From: Pseudomonas sp. dw_612
GTDB lineage: Bacteria > Pseudomonadota > Gammaproteobacteria > Pseudomonadales > Pseudomonadaceae
Length of the DNA stretch: 64,000 bases
Assembly: GCF_018449725.1 (NCBI RefSeq)
Contig: NZ_JAAVVC010000022.1
Span: 62,001-126,000, forward strand
Direction: 5' to 3'
In this document: positions 17,088 to 26,677 of the stretch, in pieces
Position numbering within the stretch: the stretch's first letter is position 1
Layout of the letters: every line of letters starts with the position of its first letter
The notes under the pieces: model-generated
Databases searched by the model: none
What the model was told of the DNA's origin: nothing
Seen by the model: only the letters and a program-made list of their open reading frames with translations
Made by a program: the position numbers and the translations under genes

Positions 17088-17603
17088 ATGGCAACACCTG
17101 CCTACATGTCCGTCACTGGCGAAAAACAAGGTCTGATCACTGCCGGCGCGTTCACCGCCGACTCGGTTGGCAACACGTATCAAGAAGGTCACGAAGACCA
17201 AGTCATGGTTCAGGCGTTCAGCCACGACGTGATCATCCCGCGTGACCCGCAGTCCGGCCAACCCACCGGTCAGCGCGTTCACAAGCCAGTTGTGATCACC
17301 AAGGTCTACGACAAGGCTTCGCCACTGCTGCAAGCGGCGCTGACCTCCGGCGAGCGCATGAGCGAAATCGTGATCCAGTGGTACCGCACTTCGGCTCAAG
17401 GCACCCAAGAGCACTACTACACCACCAAACTGGAAGACGCGATCATCGTCGCCATCAACAACAAAATGCACAACTGCCAGGACCCGTCGAACTCGCACTT
17501 CACGCACCTGGAAGAAGTGCAGTTCACCTACCGCAAAATCACCTGGACCCACGAAGTCTCCGGTACTTCGGGTTCCGATGACTGGCGTCTGCCGGTCGCC
17601 TGA
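17088..17603 (+). CDS. hcp: Hcp, type VI secretion tube protein
   Basis: This 171-residue protein has the length and pattern of Hcp: MATPAYMSVTGEKQGLI, GNTYQEGHEDQVMVQAFSHDV, then KPVVITKVYDKASPLLQAALTSGE, a central basic strand and DDWRLPVA at the end. Hcp hexamers stack to form the inner tube of the T6SS and carry some effectors. ATG 17088 follows AAGGAG at 17073-17078. It is the first gene of the island and is separated from vgrG by a hairpin, so its level may exceed that of vgrG. No structural T6SS genes (tss) are in the window, so this is an auxiliary hcp-vgrG set that depends on a machine encoded elsewhere. Confidence 0.95.
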   Translation: MATPAYMSVTGEKQGLITAGAFTADSVGNTYQEGHEDQVMVQAFSHDVIIPRDPQSGQPTGQRVHKPVVITKVYDKASPLLQAALTSGERMSEIVIQWYRTSAQGTQEHYYTTKLEDAIIVAINNKMHNCQDPSNSHFTHLEEVQFTYRKITWTHEVSGTSGSDDWRLPVA

Positions 17604-17619
17604 TTCAGGTCGACTGCTG

Positions 17620-17655
17620 TACCGCCTCGGTCCGCGCTGCGGGTCGGGGCGGTTT
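17620..17655 (+). terminator. Hairpin between hcp and vgrG
   Basis: ACCGCC pairs with GGGCGGT across an inner GC-rich stem and is followed by TTTGTCCCC. It probably acts as a partial terminator that lowers vgrG and rhs expression relative to hcp. Confidence 0.5.
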
Positions 17656-17725
17656 GTCCCCTTAAAGCATTTTTTGCAGTCGTCGCTGGTTGACGCCTGC
17701 CGTAACAGCGCATGAGGAACACGGA

Positions 17726-20632
17726 ATGTTCGCACCGGCCAATCAGACCCACTTTGCCCTGACCATCGACGGGGCTGACAGCCCCTTTCAGGTGTTGTCC
17801 TTCACTGGCCGGGAAGCGCTCAATCAGCCGTTCGAATTCGAACTGGAGCTGGTCAGCGAAAAGGCTTCGCTGAACCTCGAAAGCCTGCTGCACAAACTGG
17901 CGTTTTTGCAGCTCGCGCCAAGTGGCAGCGGCATCCATGGGTTGGTCTACAGCATTGCCCAGGGCGAGGCGGGCAAGCGCCTGACCCGCTATAAAATCTC
18001 GCTGCGCCCGCAATTGGCGTACCTGGCGCACCGGGTCAATCAGCGCATCTTCCAGCAAATGACCGTGCCGCAGATCATCAGTCAGGTGCTGGAGGAACAC
18101 GGGATCCTCGCCAGCGAACACAAGTTCCAGCTCAGCGCGGTGTACCCCGAGCGCATCTATTGCGTGCAGTACGACGAGTCCGACCTGCACTTCGTTCAGC
18201 GCCTGTGCGAAGAAGAGGGCATTCACTACCACTTCCAGCACAGCGCCAGTGCCCATCTGTTGATGTTCGGCGATGACCAAACGGTGTTCCCGAAACTTGA
18301 GCCGGTGACCTATCAGCAGGACACCGGACTGGTCGCCGATCAGCCGGTGATCAAGCGTTTCGGCCTGCGTATGATCACCCGCACCAGCCGCACCACGCGC
18401 CGTGATTACGATTTCACCAAACCGAAAATCGAACTGGAAAGCGACGCCAAGAGCGCGGCCAAACCGGACCTCGAAGACTACGATTACCCCGGTCGTTTTG
18501 TCGACCGCGAGCGCGGCAAGCACCTGGCCAATCGCGCCCTGGAAAGACACCGCAGCGACTACCGGTTGGCCGAAGGCACCGGCGATCAGCCGCTGCTGGT
18601 GACCGGGCATTTCCTCGCCCTGACCGATCACGCCAACCCGGCGTGGAACGACCTGTGGCTGCTCACCGAAATCTTCCACGAAGGCAAACAGCCGCAGGTG
18701 CTGGAAGAGGTGATCAGCAGCGACGTCACCGACCTGAAAGACGATTTCCATCAGGGTTATCGCAATCGCTTCAGCGCCACGCCGTGGGACGTGCCGTACC
18801 GCCCGCCGCTGGATCATCCAAAACCCAAAGTTCTCGGCACCCAGAGCGCGGTGGTCACCGGCCCGGAAGGCGAAGAGATTTTCTGCGACCATTACGGCCG
18901 GGTAAAAGTGCAGTTCTTCTGGGACCGCGAAGGCCAGCACGACGACAAAACCAGTTGCTGGATGCGCGTCGCCTCGAACTGGGCCGCGCAGACTTTCGGC
19001 TCGATCAACCTGCCGCGCGTCGGCATGGAAGTGCTGATCACCTTCCTTGAAGGCGATCCCGACCAGCCGCTGATCACCGGGTGCCTGTACCACGGCGCCA
19101 ACCTGCCACCGTACAAACTGCCGGACTTCAAGACCCTGGCGACGGTCAAGAGCAAGGAATACAAGGGCAGCCGCGCCAACGAATTGCGCATCGACGACAC
19201 CACCAGTGAGATCAGCATTGCGCTGCGCAGCGATCATGGCGCCAGCGCGATCAACCTCGGTTACCTGACCCATCCACGCCCGTCCGGCGGCCAGCCGCGT
19301 GGCGAAGGTTTTGAACTGCGTACTGACCGCCATGGCGCGGTGCGCGCGGCCGCCGGTTTGTTGATCACCACCGAGCCGCGACCGAACGAATCCAAACACC
19401 ACAAAGACCTGCCGGAAACCGCCGAACGCCTGGCCACGGCCAGCGAACAGCAAGACGGTTTTGCGATTCAGGCCAAGGAACTGCAAGCCCAGGAAGCCGG
19501 TGATCAGGACGACGTGGCCAAAGCGCTGCACGCGCAGCACCAGGGCATCCTGGGTAACGGCCCGGCAAACATGAGCGCCAACGAGTTTCCCGAGTTCACC
19601 GAACCGCATCTGGTCCTCGCCAGTCCGGCCGGCATCGCCCTGAGCACTCCGCGCTCCAGCCACATCGCCACCGGCGAACACCTGGCGTTGAGCAGCACCG
19701 GCCACACCAGTCTGTCGATCGGCAAACGCCTGCTGGCCAGTGCCAGTCAGGGCATGCGTCTGTTTGTGCAAAACCTCGGTTGGCGGCTGGTCGCGGCCTC
19801 CGGTGACATCGACATCCGTGCCTTGAAGGACAGCATCAACCTGCTGGCCAAACTCAACATCACCGCCAACGCCGACCGCATCACGATTACCGCGAAAACC
19901 GAACTGGTGATCCAGGGCGGCGGCAGCGCCACGACCTACAACGCCGGCGGCATCACCCACGCCACCACCGGGCCGTACACCGCGCATGCGGCGAACTTCG
20001 CCTACACCGGGGCGAAAAGTCTCGCGGGTGTGTTCCCCGAACCACCAAAACCGGGCAAGGGCAATCTGGAATTGTTCAACCAGTACGCCGGGTTTCAGGG
20101 GATCAAGGGTGGCGATTTCGAAGTGGTTGATGCGTTGGGCAAAAGCCTCAAAGGCACGCTGGATGCCAAGGGTTTTGCGACGGTCTCCGGGGCTGCACCG
20201 GGCCCGGCGCGGGTGATGTTCGGCAAGGACCCGGCGGACACCTGGAGCGATGGCAGCTACATCGGTAAACCGGAATGGCCGCTGCAACCACCGGGCGCCG
20301 AGGACGTCCCCGGCCCGGTGCAATCGTTGGTCGCGCAAATATTGCCGAGCAAGAACTGGGACGTGCTGGAACAAGGCAAAAGCCTGGCGCAGACCGGCAT
20401 GAACGCCGTGCAAACCGCCCAAGGCGCGATGCAAACAGCGCAGCAAGTCAAAGGCGTGGTGCAGGGCGGCGTGGCCGGGTTGCCGAAACTCGCCAGCGCC
20501 GCGATGCCGAGTGCGTCGAGCCTGCTCGGCGCGGCGAGCAGGAGCGGCAAGTTGCCGAGTCTGCCGGCGGTAACACCTCCCAAGACCTCCTTTAAAACCC
20601 CGGGCCTGTTGGCGGGTGAGATGCTGTCATGA
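17726..20632 (+). CDS. vgrG: VgrG, type VI secretion spike protein with C-terminal extension
   Basis: This 968-residue protein is a VgrG: the N-terminal gp27-like part (THFALTIDGADSPFQVLSFTGREALNQPFEFELELVS; YCVQYDESDLHFVQRLCEEEGIHYHF), the gp5-like OB region (GRVKVQFFWDREGQHDDKTSCWMRVASNWAAQTFGSINLPRVGMEVLITFLEGDPDQPLITG) and a DUF2345 stretch (DIDIRALKDSINLLAKLNITANADRITITAKTELVIQGGGS). After that, about residues 750-968 form an extension with a transthyretin-like look (FEVVDALGKSLKGTLDAKGFATVSG) and a low-complexity tail. The start at 17726 follows AGGAA. Its stop overlaps the rhs start (ATGA at 20629), so the two are translationally coupled and the tail probably carries the Rhs cargo. Confidence 0.95.
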   Translation: MFAPANQTHFALTIDGADSPFQVLSFTGREALNQPFEFELELVSEKASLNLESLLHKLAFLQLAPSGSGIHGLVYSIAQGEAGKRLTRYKISLRPQLAYLAHRVNQRIFQQMTVPQIISQVLEEHGILASEHKFQLSAVYPERIYCVQYDESDLHFVQRLCEEEGIHYHFQHSASAHLLMFGDDQTVFPKLEPVTYQQDTGLVADQPVIKRFGLRMITRTSRTTRRDYDFTKPKIELESDAKSAAKPDLEDYDYPGRFVDRERGKHLANRALERHRSDYRLAEGTGDQPLLVTGHFLALTDHANPAWNDLWLLTEIFHEGKQPQVLEEVISSDVTDLKDDFHQGYRNRFSATPWDVPYRPPLDHPKPKVLGTQSAVVTGPEGEEIFCDHYGRVKVQFFWDREGQHDDKTSCWMRVASNWAAQTFGSINLPRVGMEVLITFLEGDPDQPLITGCLYHGANLPPYKLPDFKTLATVKSKEYKGSRANELRIDDTTSEISIALRSDHGASAINLGYLTHPRPSGGQPRGEGFELRTDRHGAVRAAAGLLITTEPRPNESKHHKDLPETAERLATASEQQDGFAIQAKELQAQEAGDQDDVAKALHAQHQGILGNGPANMSANEFPEFTEPHLVLASPAGIALSTPRSSHIATGEHLALSSTGHTSLSIGKRLLASASQGMRLFVQNLGWRLVAASGDIDIRALKDSINLLAKLNITANADRITITAKTELVIQGGGSATTYNAGGITHATTGPYTAHAANFAYTGAKSLAGVFPEPPKPGKGNLELFNQYAGFQGIKGGDFEVVDALGKSLKGTLDAKGFATVSGAAPGPARVMFGKDPADTWSDGSYIGKPEWPLQPPGAEDVPGPVQSLVAQILPSKNWDVLEQGKSLAQTGMNAVQTAQGAMQTAQQVKGVVQGGVAGLPKLASAAMPSASSLLGAASRSGKLPSLPAVTPPKTSFKTPGLLAGEMLS

Positions 20633-23600
20633 CCACTGAAATCGTAAAGCGTGAACCGCAGGTTGCTATCGTTCCGCTGAGTGCCATTGACGTTCAGGAC
20701 GTCGCCAGCAGCGCGGCGGTCTTCGACGCCTGGCTGCAATCCGCCAGCGGTGGCGTAGTCACCCTCGACCGGATCAAGAACGTTGCCGGCGCCTTGCCGG
20801 TGGTGGGCAACATCATGGCGCTGGTCGATGCACTGGGTGACATCGTCACCCTGTCCAACGCCCAGAAACGCGACCTGCTGGCGTGGGCCAGTCTGGGAAT
20901 CAACCTGATCGGTGTGTTGCCACTGCCACCGGCCATGGCGGCGGCGCGCATGACCCTGCGCCCGACCCTGTTTCTGGTGCGTCAGGAAATGAAGGCCACC
21001 ACCAAAGCGCTGCTCAGTGCATCCGTGATCGAAATCCTGATCGGGCACTTGAACGCGTCCATCGTCGGCACCCTCGATGACTTCGTGGAGCAAGCTAAAG
21101 GCAAGCTGCCCGGCATCCTGGCGGACGCCGGCAAGCTCGGCGAAGACGTCATCAACGAAATCGCCAAAGGCCTTGAAGCGGTGGCCAACGGCAAGCTCGA
21201 TGCCAAGGGGGATGCGCAGGCCGCCAGCCAAAAAATCAGCGCGGTGGGTGACCAGCTTCTGAACGATCCTCTCGCGGCAATTGGCAACATTTTCGGGGCT
21301 GCGGCCAGTGCTTATAAAGCGGCTGGCAAGGGCTTGGCCAACAGCGCAGCCGATCACCTGCTGCCCGATGACATCAAAGAACGAGTGGCCACTGAGACCA
21401 AGAAGCTGCGGGCGATGGGGCCTGAACTGCGCACCCAGTTGAGCAAGCTTGACGATGAGTCGGTGCAAAACTCCATCGGCTGGTTGCTGCTGATCCTCTC
21501 CGGCGCCGTCACCGTCTGGCGCAAGCGCAATGCTCATGGTCAGAGCGCCGGGGTCAAACCTGACAAGACCAGTCAGGCCAAGCGCACGGAGTCCGAAGGT
21601 GGTTTGGGGGCCAACAGTCATCAGGCACCAGCCACGAATGCCGCCAATGGCAAGAAAAATGCCACTTGTACCGGCACCTGCAACAGCATCAGTTTTGCCT
21701 TGGGTTCGGAAAGCCTCAGCCACACCGATTTCAGCCTGCCGGGGCCGTTCTCGGTGGAGTGGACCCGCACCTACAACTCGCGCCTCGGGACCTACGATCA
21801 AAGCGAACTCGGCGCCCGCTGGATCACCGAGTTCACCACCCGTTTCGACTGCGTTAACGATGGCCTGAAGTTCCACGACGCCGACGGTCGCAGCCACGCC
21901 TATCCGCTGCCCAAAGTCGGCCTGTTCCACTACGACGCCATCGAAAACATCACCCTGGTACGCAGCAGCGAAGACCAGCTCCTGCTGTGCCGTGGTTTCG
22001 AGCGCAAGGAAACCTACGTCCGCCATGGCCAGCGTTATGTGCTGACGAACGTCTTGCTGCGCAACGGCGCCGGGATCATGCTGCATTACGAGCATCGTCA
22101 CGGTGAGCAATCGGTGCTGTCGGACCTGATCACTTACCAGGAAAACGACTTCAGCAAAGTGCACCTGCACCTCGGCACGCTGATCGATGATTACGGCCGG
22201 TTGATCGGCCTTTGGCAAATTGTTGACGGTGCTCCGTTGCGCCAACTCTGTGCCTACCAGTACGACGCATATGGCGACCTGATTCAGGCCCAGGACGAGA
22301 ACGGTGCCGCTTGGTCCTATCGGTACCAGCATCACCTGATCACCCGTTACGCCGACCGCACTGCTCGCGGCATGAACCTGGAATGGCAAGGTACCGGCGC
22401 TGATGCCAAGGCCATCCGCGAATGGGCCGACGACGGCAGTTTCGACACCCGTCTGGAATGGGACGAAAACATCCGCCTGACCTACGTCACCGATGCCCAT
22501 GGCAACGAGACCTGGCACTACTACGACATCCTTGGCTACACCTACCGCATCCGCCATCCGGATGAGCGCTCGGAGTGGTTCTTCCGCGATGACGCCAAGA
22601 ATGTGATTCGTCATGTCCGTACGGATGGCAGCACGGATCGCTACACCTACGACGAGCGTGGCAATCGCCTTCAACACATCCGCGCCGACCACACCGTGAT
22701 GCATTACGCCTATGACGATCAGGACTTGCTGATCAAGATCAGCGATGCCGAGGGCGGCCAGTGGCAACGGGCCTACGACGATCAGGGCAACCTGGTCGAA
22801 ACGGTCGATCCCCTGGGCAATAAAACCGAATACGCCTACAACAAATCCGGCCAACCCACTGCGATCAAAGACGCCAATGGCAACGAAAAAGCCCTGGCCT
22901 ACAACGACGCCGGGCAGTTGGTGGAATACGTTGATTGCTCGGGCAAGACCAGTGCCTGGGAGTACAACGAACTCCGGCAGATGATTTGTTTCACCGATCC
23001 GGCCGGGCAGAGCACTGAGTACGAATACAAGGCCGGGCAGTTGGTGTTGATCAAACACCCGGACAAAACCGAAGAACGTTTTGAGCGTGATGCCGAAGGT
23101 CGGCTGTTGGCGCATGTTGATGGGTTGGATCGCTGCACCACCTGGAGCTACAACGCCATTGGATTGATCGCCGAGCGGGTTGATGCTGCCGAGCAAACCT
23201 TGCGCTATCGCTGGGACCGCCTCGGGCAATTAGTCGTCCTGGAAAACGAAAACGAACAACGCGCGCACTTCCACTACGACCCGGTCGGTCGCCTGCTGGA
23301 AGAAACCGGCTTCGACGGCCGCACCACCCGCTATCAATACGACGCTCAGACCGGGCGCCTGGCCCACACTGTCAACGGCGAACGCGTGATCTCGGTCAAC
23401 TTCGACCCCATGGGCCGTTTGACTGAACGTCGCGCCAGCCTAGGCGACAAGTCGCAAAGCGAGATCTTCGCCTACGATGGCAACGGCAATCTGGTCATGG
23501 CCAACAACGCTGACAGCCGTCTGCAATGGTTCCACGACCCGGCGGGCAACCTGCTACGCGAACACCAGCATTACCTCGGCCTGGAACATCCCACGGTCGC

Positions 23601-25341
23601 GATCTGGCAGCACGAGTACGATCTGCTCAACCAGCGTGTCGCCACCGTGCGCCCGGACGGCCATCGTGTCAGTTGGCTGACTTACGGCAGCGGCCACTTG
23701 CTGGGTCTGCGTTTGGACGATCACGAACTGATCGGCTACGAACGCGACGACCTGCACCGCGAAGTCGCCCGCCACCAAGGCAACCACCTGCTGCAAACGC
23801 AGAAATGGGACCCGGCCGGACGCTTGCAAGAGCAACTGCTGGGGTGCAGCGACGACCTGTCCACGCTGCTCAAGCGTGAGTACACATACGATGCCGCTGG
23901 CCAACTGACTGACATCAACGACAGCCGTCGCGGCCCGCTCGCGTATCGCTACGATCCGGTCGGCCGACTGCTCAGCGCCACCACCCGCCAAGGCGTGGAA
24001 ACCTTCGCCTTCGACCCGGCCAGTAACCTGCTCGACGACAAAACCGCCGAAATCCGCCGTCCACTGGATCAAACCCCGCCGCGAAGCAAACTGGTCGACA
24101 ACCTGCTGCGCGAATACGCCGGCACCCACTACGACTACGACGAACGCGGCAACCAGATCCAACGCTGGCACAACGGCACCCGCAGCGACCTGCAATGGGA
24201 CCTGTTTGATCGGCTCGTGCATTTCGAAGACCCGCGCCTGGCCGTCGATTTTGCCTACGACGCGTTAGGACGACGCCTGCACAAAAACTCCACGGCCCAC
24301 TACAAACAGCGCCCCGAGGCCGGCTCGCAATGGAACCGCAGCGAACACGCGCGCAAACAACGCGAATACGGCTGCGGCTTCACCCTCTACGGCTGGGACG
24401 GCGACAACCTCGCCTGGGAAAGCAGCCCGGCACAAACCGATGGGGCGCCGGGCCGCACCGTCCACTACATCTTCGAACCCGGCACCTTCGTCCCGGTCGC
24501 CCAAGCCGTGCGCCACGCACCGATCAATCTGCTCGGTCAACCGGATTACAGCGGCGAGTACAGCCTCGATGAGGATCCGTTGTGGAATCACAAGGCAACG
24601 GTCTCAGCGTTTGATGCACTCGCCTGGTACCAATGCGATCACCTGGGCACCCCGCAGGAACTGACCGACCCGCAGGGCAACATGGCCTGGACTGCGCAGT
24701 ACAAGGCGTGGGGGCAAGCGACGGAGCAGCGCTCGGAATGGGCGCGGCAGCATGGCGTGGTGAATCCGATACGGTTCCAGGGGCAGTACCACGATCATGA
24801 GACGGGCCTGCATTACAACCGGTATCGGTACTATGATCCGGGGGTTGGGCGGTTTGTTAGTCAGGACCCGATTAGTTTTGCCGGGGGGACGAATTTCTAT
24901 CAATACGCGTCCAATCCTGTCATATGGATTGACCCGCTTGGGCTCGCTGCTGATGGGCAGTTAGGTACGTATGGTAGCCTCAATGGCGGTAGCAATGTCG
25001 GTGATCAGTTGGAGGTACATGAACTCGTCAGGCATGAGTCTCTCGTTCAAATGGGGTGTGCTAATAAAAGGCGCCGCAACAAGGCCAACCCATCTATTGC
25101 TATAGACCCGACAAGACATGACGCTATTCACTCGAACGAAAACGCTTTGGCGCGAACTCATCTAGGCTTGGGGGTTAATGAATTTGATTTTGACCCAGCA
25201 ACGGGTAAACCGTCTAAGCGGCAAATGGACGTTTGGCAAGGGGCCATTCGTCAGTCGGGAATATCAGCTTCACAGGCCCGACGGCTTAGAAAGCGCTCGG
25301 GTCAATATGTAAATTCACTTAACTGCTGCTGCGATCAATAA
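20629..25341 (+). CDS. Rhs-family T6SS effector with C-terminal toxin domain
   Basis: This 1570-residue protein is a T6SS-associated Rhs toxin. The first ~330 residues are hydrophobic or amphipathic, with likely transmembrane helices (ASLGINLIGVLPLPPAMAAA and LLLILSGAVTVW) and no PAAR motif. The DUF6531-type start follows (CTGTCNSISFALGSESLSHTDFSLPGPFSVEWTRTYNS). A long series of YD repeats forms the cocoon, which ends with the core signature LHYNRYRYYDPGVGRFVSQDP and WIDPLGLA near residue 1437. The remaining ~130 residues are the variable toxin: VHELVRHESLVQMG, then NPSIAIDPTRHDAIHS and a basic helix. The His-rich VHELVRH and NPSIAIDPTRH pattern resembles nuclease-like Rhs tips, but the activity is unproven. 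Confidence 0.93.
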   Translation: MTTEIVKREPQVAIVPLSAIDVQDVASSAAVFDAWLQSASGGVVTLDRIKNVAGALPVVGNIMALVDALGDIVTLSNAQKRDLLAWASLGINLIGVLPLPPAMAAARMTLRPTLFLVRQEMKATTKALLSASVIEILIGHLNASIVGTLDDFVEQAKGKLPGILADAGKLGEDVINEIAKGLEAVANGKLDAKGDAQAASQKISAVGDQLLNDPLAAIGNIFGAAASAYKAAGKGLANSAADHLLPDDIKERVATETKKLRAMGPELRTQLSKLDDESVQNSIGWLLLILSGAVTVWRKRNAHGQSAGVKPDKTSQAKRTESEGGLGANSHQAPATNAANGKKNATCTGTCNSISFALGSESLSHTDFSLPGPFSVEWTRTYNSRLGTYDQSELGARWITEFTTRFDCVNDGLKFHDADGRSHAYPLPKVGLFHYDAIENITLVRSSEDQLLLCRGFERKETYVRHGQRYVLTNVLLRNGAGIMLHYEHRHGEQSVLSDLITYQENDFSKVHLHLGTLIDDYGRLIGLWQIVDGAPLRQLCAYQYDAYGDLIQAQDENGAAWSYRYQHHLITRYADRTARGMNLEWQGTGADAKAIREWADDGSFDTRLEWDENIRLTYVTDAHGNETWHYYDILGYTYRIRHPDERSEWFFRDDAKNVIRHVRTDGSTDRYTYDERGNRLQHIRADHTVMHYAYDDQDLLIKISDAEGGQWQRAYDDQGNLVETVDPLGNKTEYAYNKSGQPTAIKDANGNEKALAYNDAGQLVEYVDCSGKTSAWEYNELRQMICFTDPAGQSTEYEYKAGQLVLIKHPDKTEERFERDAEGRLLAHVDGLDRCTTWSYNAIGLIAERVDAAEQTLRYRWDRLGQLVVLENENEQRAHFHYDPVGRLLEETGFDGRTTRYQYDAQTGRLAHTVNGERVISVNFDPMGRLTERRASLGDKSQSEIFAYDGNGNLVMANNADSRLQWFHDPAGNLLREHQHYLGLEHPTVAIWQHEYDLLNQRVATVRPDGHRVSWLTYGSGHLLGLRLDDHELIGYERDDLHREVARHQGNHLLQTQKWDPAGRLQEQLLGCSDDLSTLLKREYTYDAAGQLTDINDSRRGPLAYRYDPVGRLLSATTRQGVETFAFDPASNLLDDKTAEIRRPLDQTPPRSKLVDNLLREYAGTHYDYDERGNQIQRWHNGTRSDLQWDLFDRLVHFEDPRLAVDFAYDALGRRLHKNSTAHYKQRPEAGSQWNRSEHARKQREYGCGFTLYGWDGDNLAWESSPAQTDGAPGRTVHYIFEPGTFVPVAQAVRHAPINLLGQPDYSGEYSLDEDPLWNHKATVSAFDALAWYQCDHLGTPQELTDPQGNMAWTAQYKAWGQATEQRSEWARQHGVVNPIRFQGQYHDHETGLHYNRYRYYDPGVGRFVSQDPISFAGGTNFYQYASNPVIWIDPLGLAADGQLGTYGSLNGGSNVGDQLEVHELVRHESLVQMGCANKRRRNKANPSIAIDPTRHDAIHSNENALARTHLGLGVNEFDFDPATGKPSKRQMDVWQGAIRQSGISASQARRLRKRSGQYVNSLNCCCDQ

Positions 25342-25359
25342 CTGAGTGGAGAGATGCGG

Positions 25360-25956
25360 ATGTTTAACGAACTGATTTTTAGCCATGAACCGCCTACAAT
25401 TCATGATGCCTATGCGGGCGGTGGTGTCTATCTTCCAAATCATATGTCTTGGCCTTGCTCGGCTGACGGAACCCCTCTCACACATCTAGCTTCTTTTCCT
25501 GGAAGTTGGTTTTCAGATGAGTTGATGGATAAAACGTATTGGGTTTCTGTGTTTGTACCTTACGTATCGGGTGAAGTTGGTCACTATCGAAAGCTCCGCG
25601 CAAGTAATGGAGGGTCTGAAGCGGTTGTTTTAGGATATATTCGTGCAAGTGACGAACGAAATGAAGCCTCTGATAAGATTTTAGATTGCGGAAAAATCCT
25701 GCTTTCGGAAAATTCCGACTCAGATGATGATGAGAATTTAGCGTCTAAGTTGGATGGCGTAGATGCTTGGTTGCAGGCGCCTATTTCGTCAAATATAGGG
25801 CGTAGAAGAGTTTCTATTTATGGTGGTGATCTTGATGTTGCGCTACCTCGTAATAAAGGCATACTTTCGGATGGTATGGGCTACCTTTTTTTGAGTGAGA
25901 ACTTTTCAGAGAAGGCGATCGCCGAAAATGGCAGGTTCTTTCTGCAGTTAGGTTAG
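25360..25956 (+). CDS. Putative immunity protein, YwqG/DUF1963-like
   Basis: This 198-residue protein directly follows the Rhs toxin gene and is AT-richer than the genes before it, as usual for toxin-immunity cassettes. GGGVYLPNHMSWPCSADGTPLTHLASF matches the YwqG/DUF1963 pattern (a leader such as GGxPxLPxxxxWP with DGxPLxFLxQ), a family known as an immunity type. The middle is acidic (SENSDSDDDENLASKLDG), fitting a protein that masks a basic nuclease. ATG 25360 is preferred over 25354, because GGAG lies about eight bases before it. It is the likely antidote to the C-terminal toxin at 24950-25341; this is inferred from position. Confidence 0.7.
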   Translation: MFNELIFSHEPPTIHDAYAGGGVYLPNHMSWPCSADGTPLTHLASFPGSWFSDELMDKTYWVSVFVPYVSGEVGHYRKLRASNGGSEAVVLGYIRASDERNEASDKILDCGKILLSENSDSDDDENLASKLDGVDAWLQAPISSNIGRRRVSIYGGDLDVALPRNKGILSDGMGYLFLSENFSEKAIAENGRFFLQLG

Positions 25957-26044
25957 AGCAAGATACTTGAGCGCTCAGAGTACAAAGGGTTCAAATTAGA
26001 GTTGGGTTGAAGCTTTTAATGCACGCACGAGAGTGAGCAGCAGC

Positions 26045-26107
26045 TTGAAATATGCTATTCGTTTGGGCGATTGCGCTAGTACTGAAGAAACGGCCGTCTT
26101 GTGTTGA
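26045..26107 (+). pseudogene. PAAR N-terminal remnant
   Basis: The frame from TTG 26045 reads LKYAIRLGDCAS before it degenerates and stops at 26105-26107. This parallels the start KDIIRLGDSTSHGG of the intact PAAR proteins at 26678 and 28355. It appears to be the 5' stub of an earlier PAAR gene that was replaced by the DUF4265-like gene that follows. Confidence 0.5.
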
Positions 26108-26130
26108 GCGTGGAAGCTGTGGAACCACTT

Positions 26131-26613
26131 ATGGAAGACAAGCAATCACCTGTACTGATTCAGGTATATATGGCTGACGACGATGGGGCTGTTCGTGAGG
26201 AGTTGCTCGCTCGTCAGATTGATCAGGACACTTACGAGTTGCTCTCCTCGCCTGGCCTGGCGCAAAATCTGGCGAGGGGGGACATTATTTCAATCAAGAA
26301 TAAAAATGCACCGGCGGAGCTTTTGAAGCGGGGCGGTAATTTCTGTATTCAAATCTACGCCGATTACATTCCTCCGGAAGATATAACTGCGCTTGAAAAC
26401 GACGTCATTCGTGAGTTTGATGGAACGTTAGATGGCGTATTTGAAGGCAATTTATCGCTAGCCGTCCCAGCAAAAAATGGAATGGAGATAATCAATGAGT
26501 TTTTCGATAGGTTTCGCGAAAAAACCGGGATTCAATGGTATTACGCGAACGTCTATAAAAATCTCGATGACGACGATGATGAGACGCTTTTGTACTGGTG
26601 GTTGGACCGCTGA
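26131..26613 (+). CDS. DUF4265-like protein, putative immunity protein
   Basis: This 160-residue protein has the DUF4265 pattern: EELLARQIDQDTYELLSSPGLAQNLARGDIISI in the first half, then NAPAELLKRGGNFCIQIYADY, and ends with an acidic segment (LDDDDDETLLYWWLD). ATG 26131 is preferred to the upstream GTG 26101. It lies between a PAAR stub and an intact PAAR gene in an AT-richer zone behind the Rhs toxin. DUF4265 proteins occur in polymorphic toxin loci, so an immunity role is inferred. Its C-terminal half is repeated nearly exactly at 28049-28290. Confidence 0.65.
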   Translation: MEDKQSPVLIQVYMADDDGAVREELLARQIDQDTYELLSSPGLAQNLARGDIISIKNKNAPAELLKRGGNFCIQIYADYIPPEDITALENDVIREFDGTLDGVFEGNLSLAVPAKNGMEIINEFFDRFREKTGIQWYYANVYKNLDDDDDETLLYWWLDR

Positions 26614-26677
26614 TGACACACGTAGTGGCCAGCGGGCTACCAATCTCATGACGATCACTTCTGATTAAGGATACATA

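Noticed and set aside
17528..23229. Very long minus-strand open frames (more than 900 codons) opposite vgrG and rhs
   Set aside because: They mirror the GC-biased codon positions of the real plus-strand genes. Their translations are runs of Arg, Val, Gly and Ala without recognisable motifs, and no ribosome binding sites or promoters support them.
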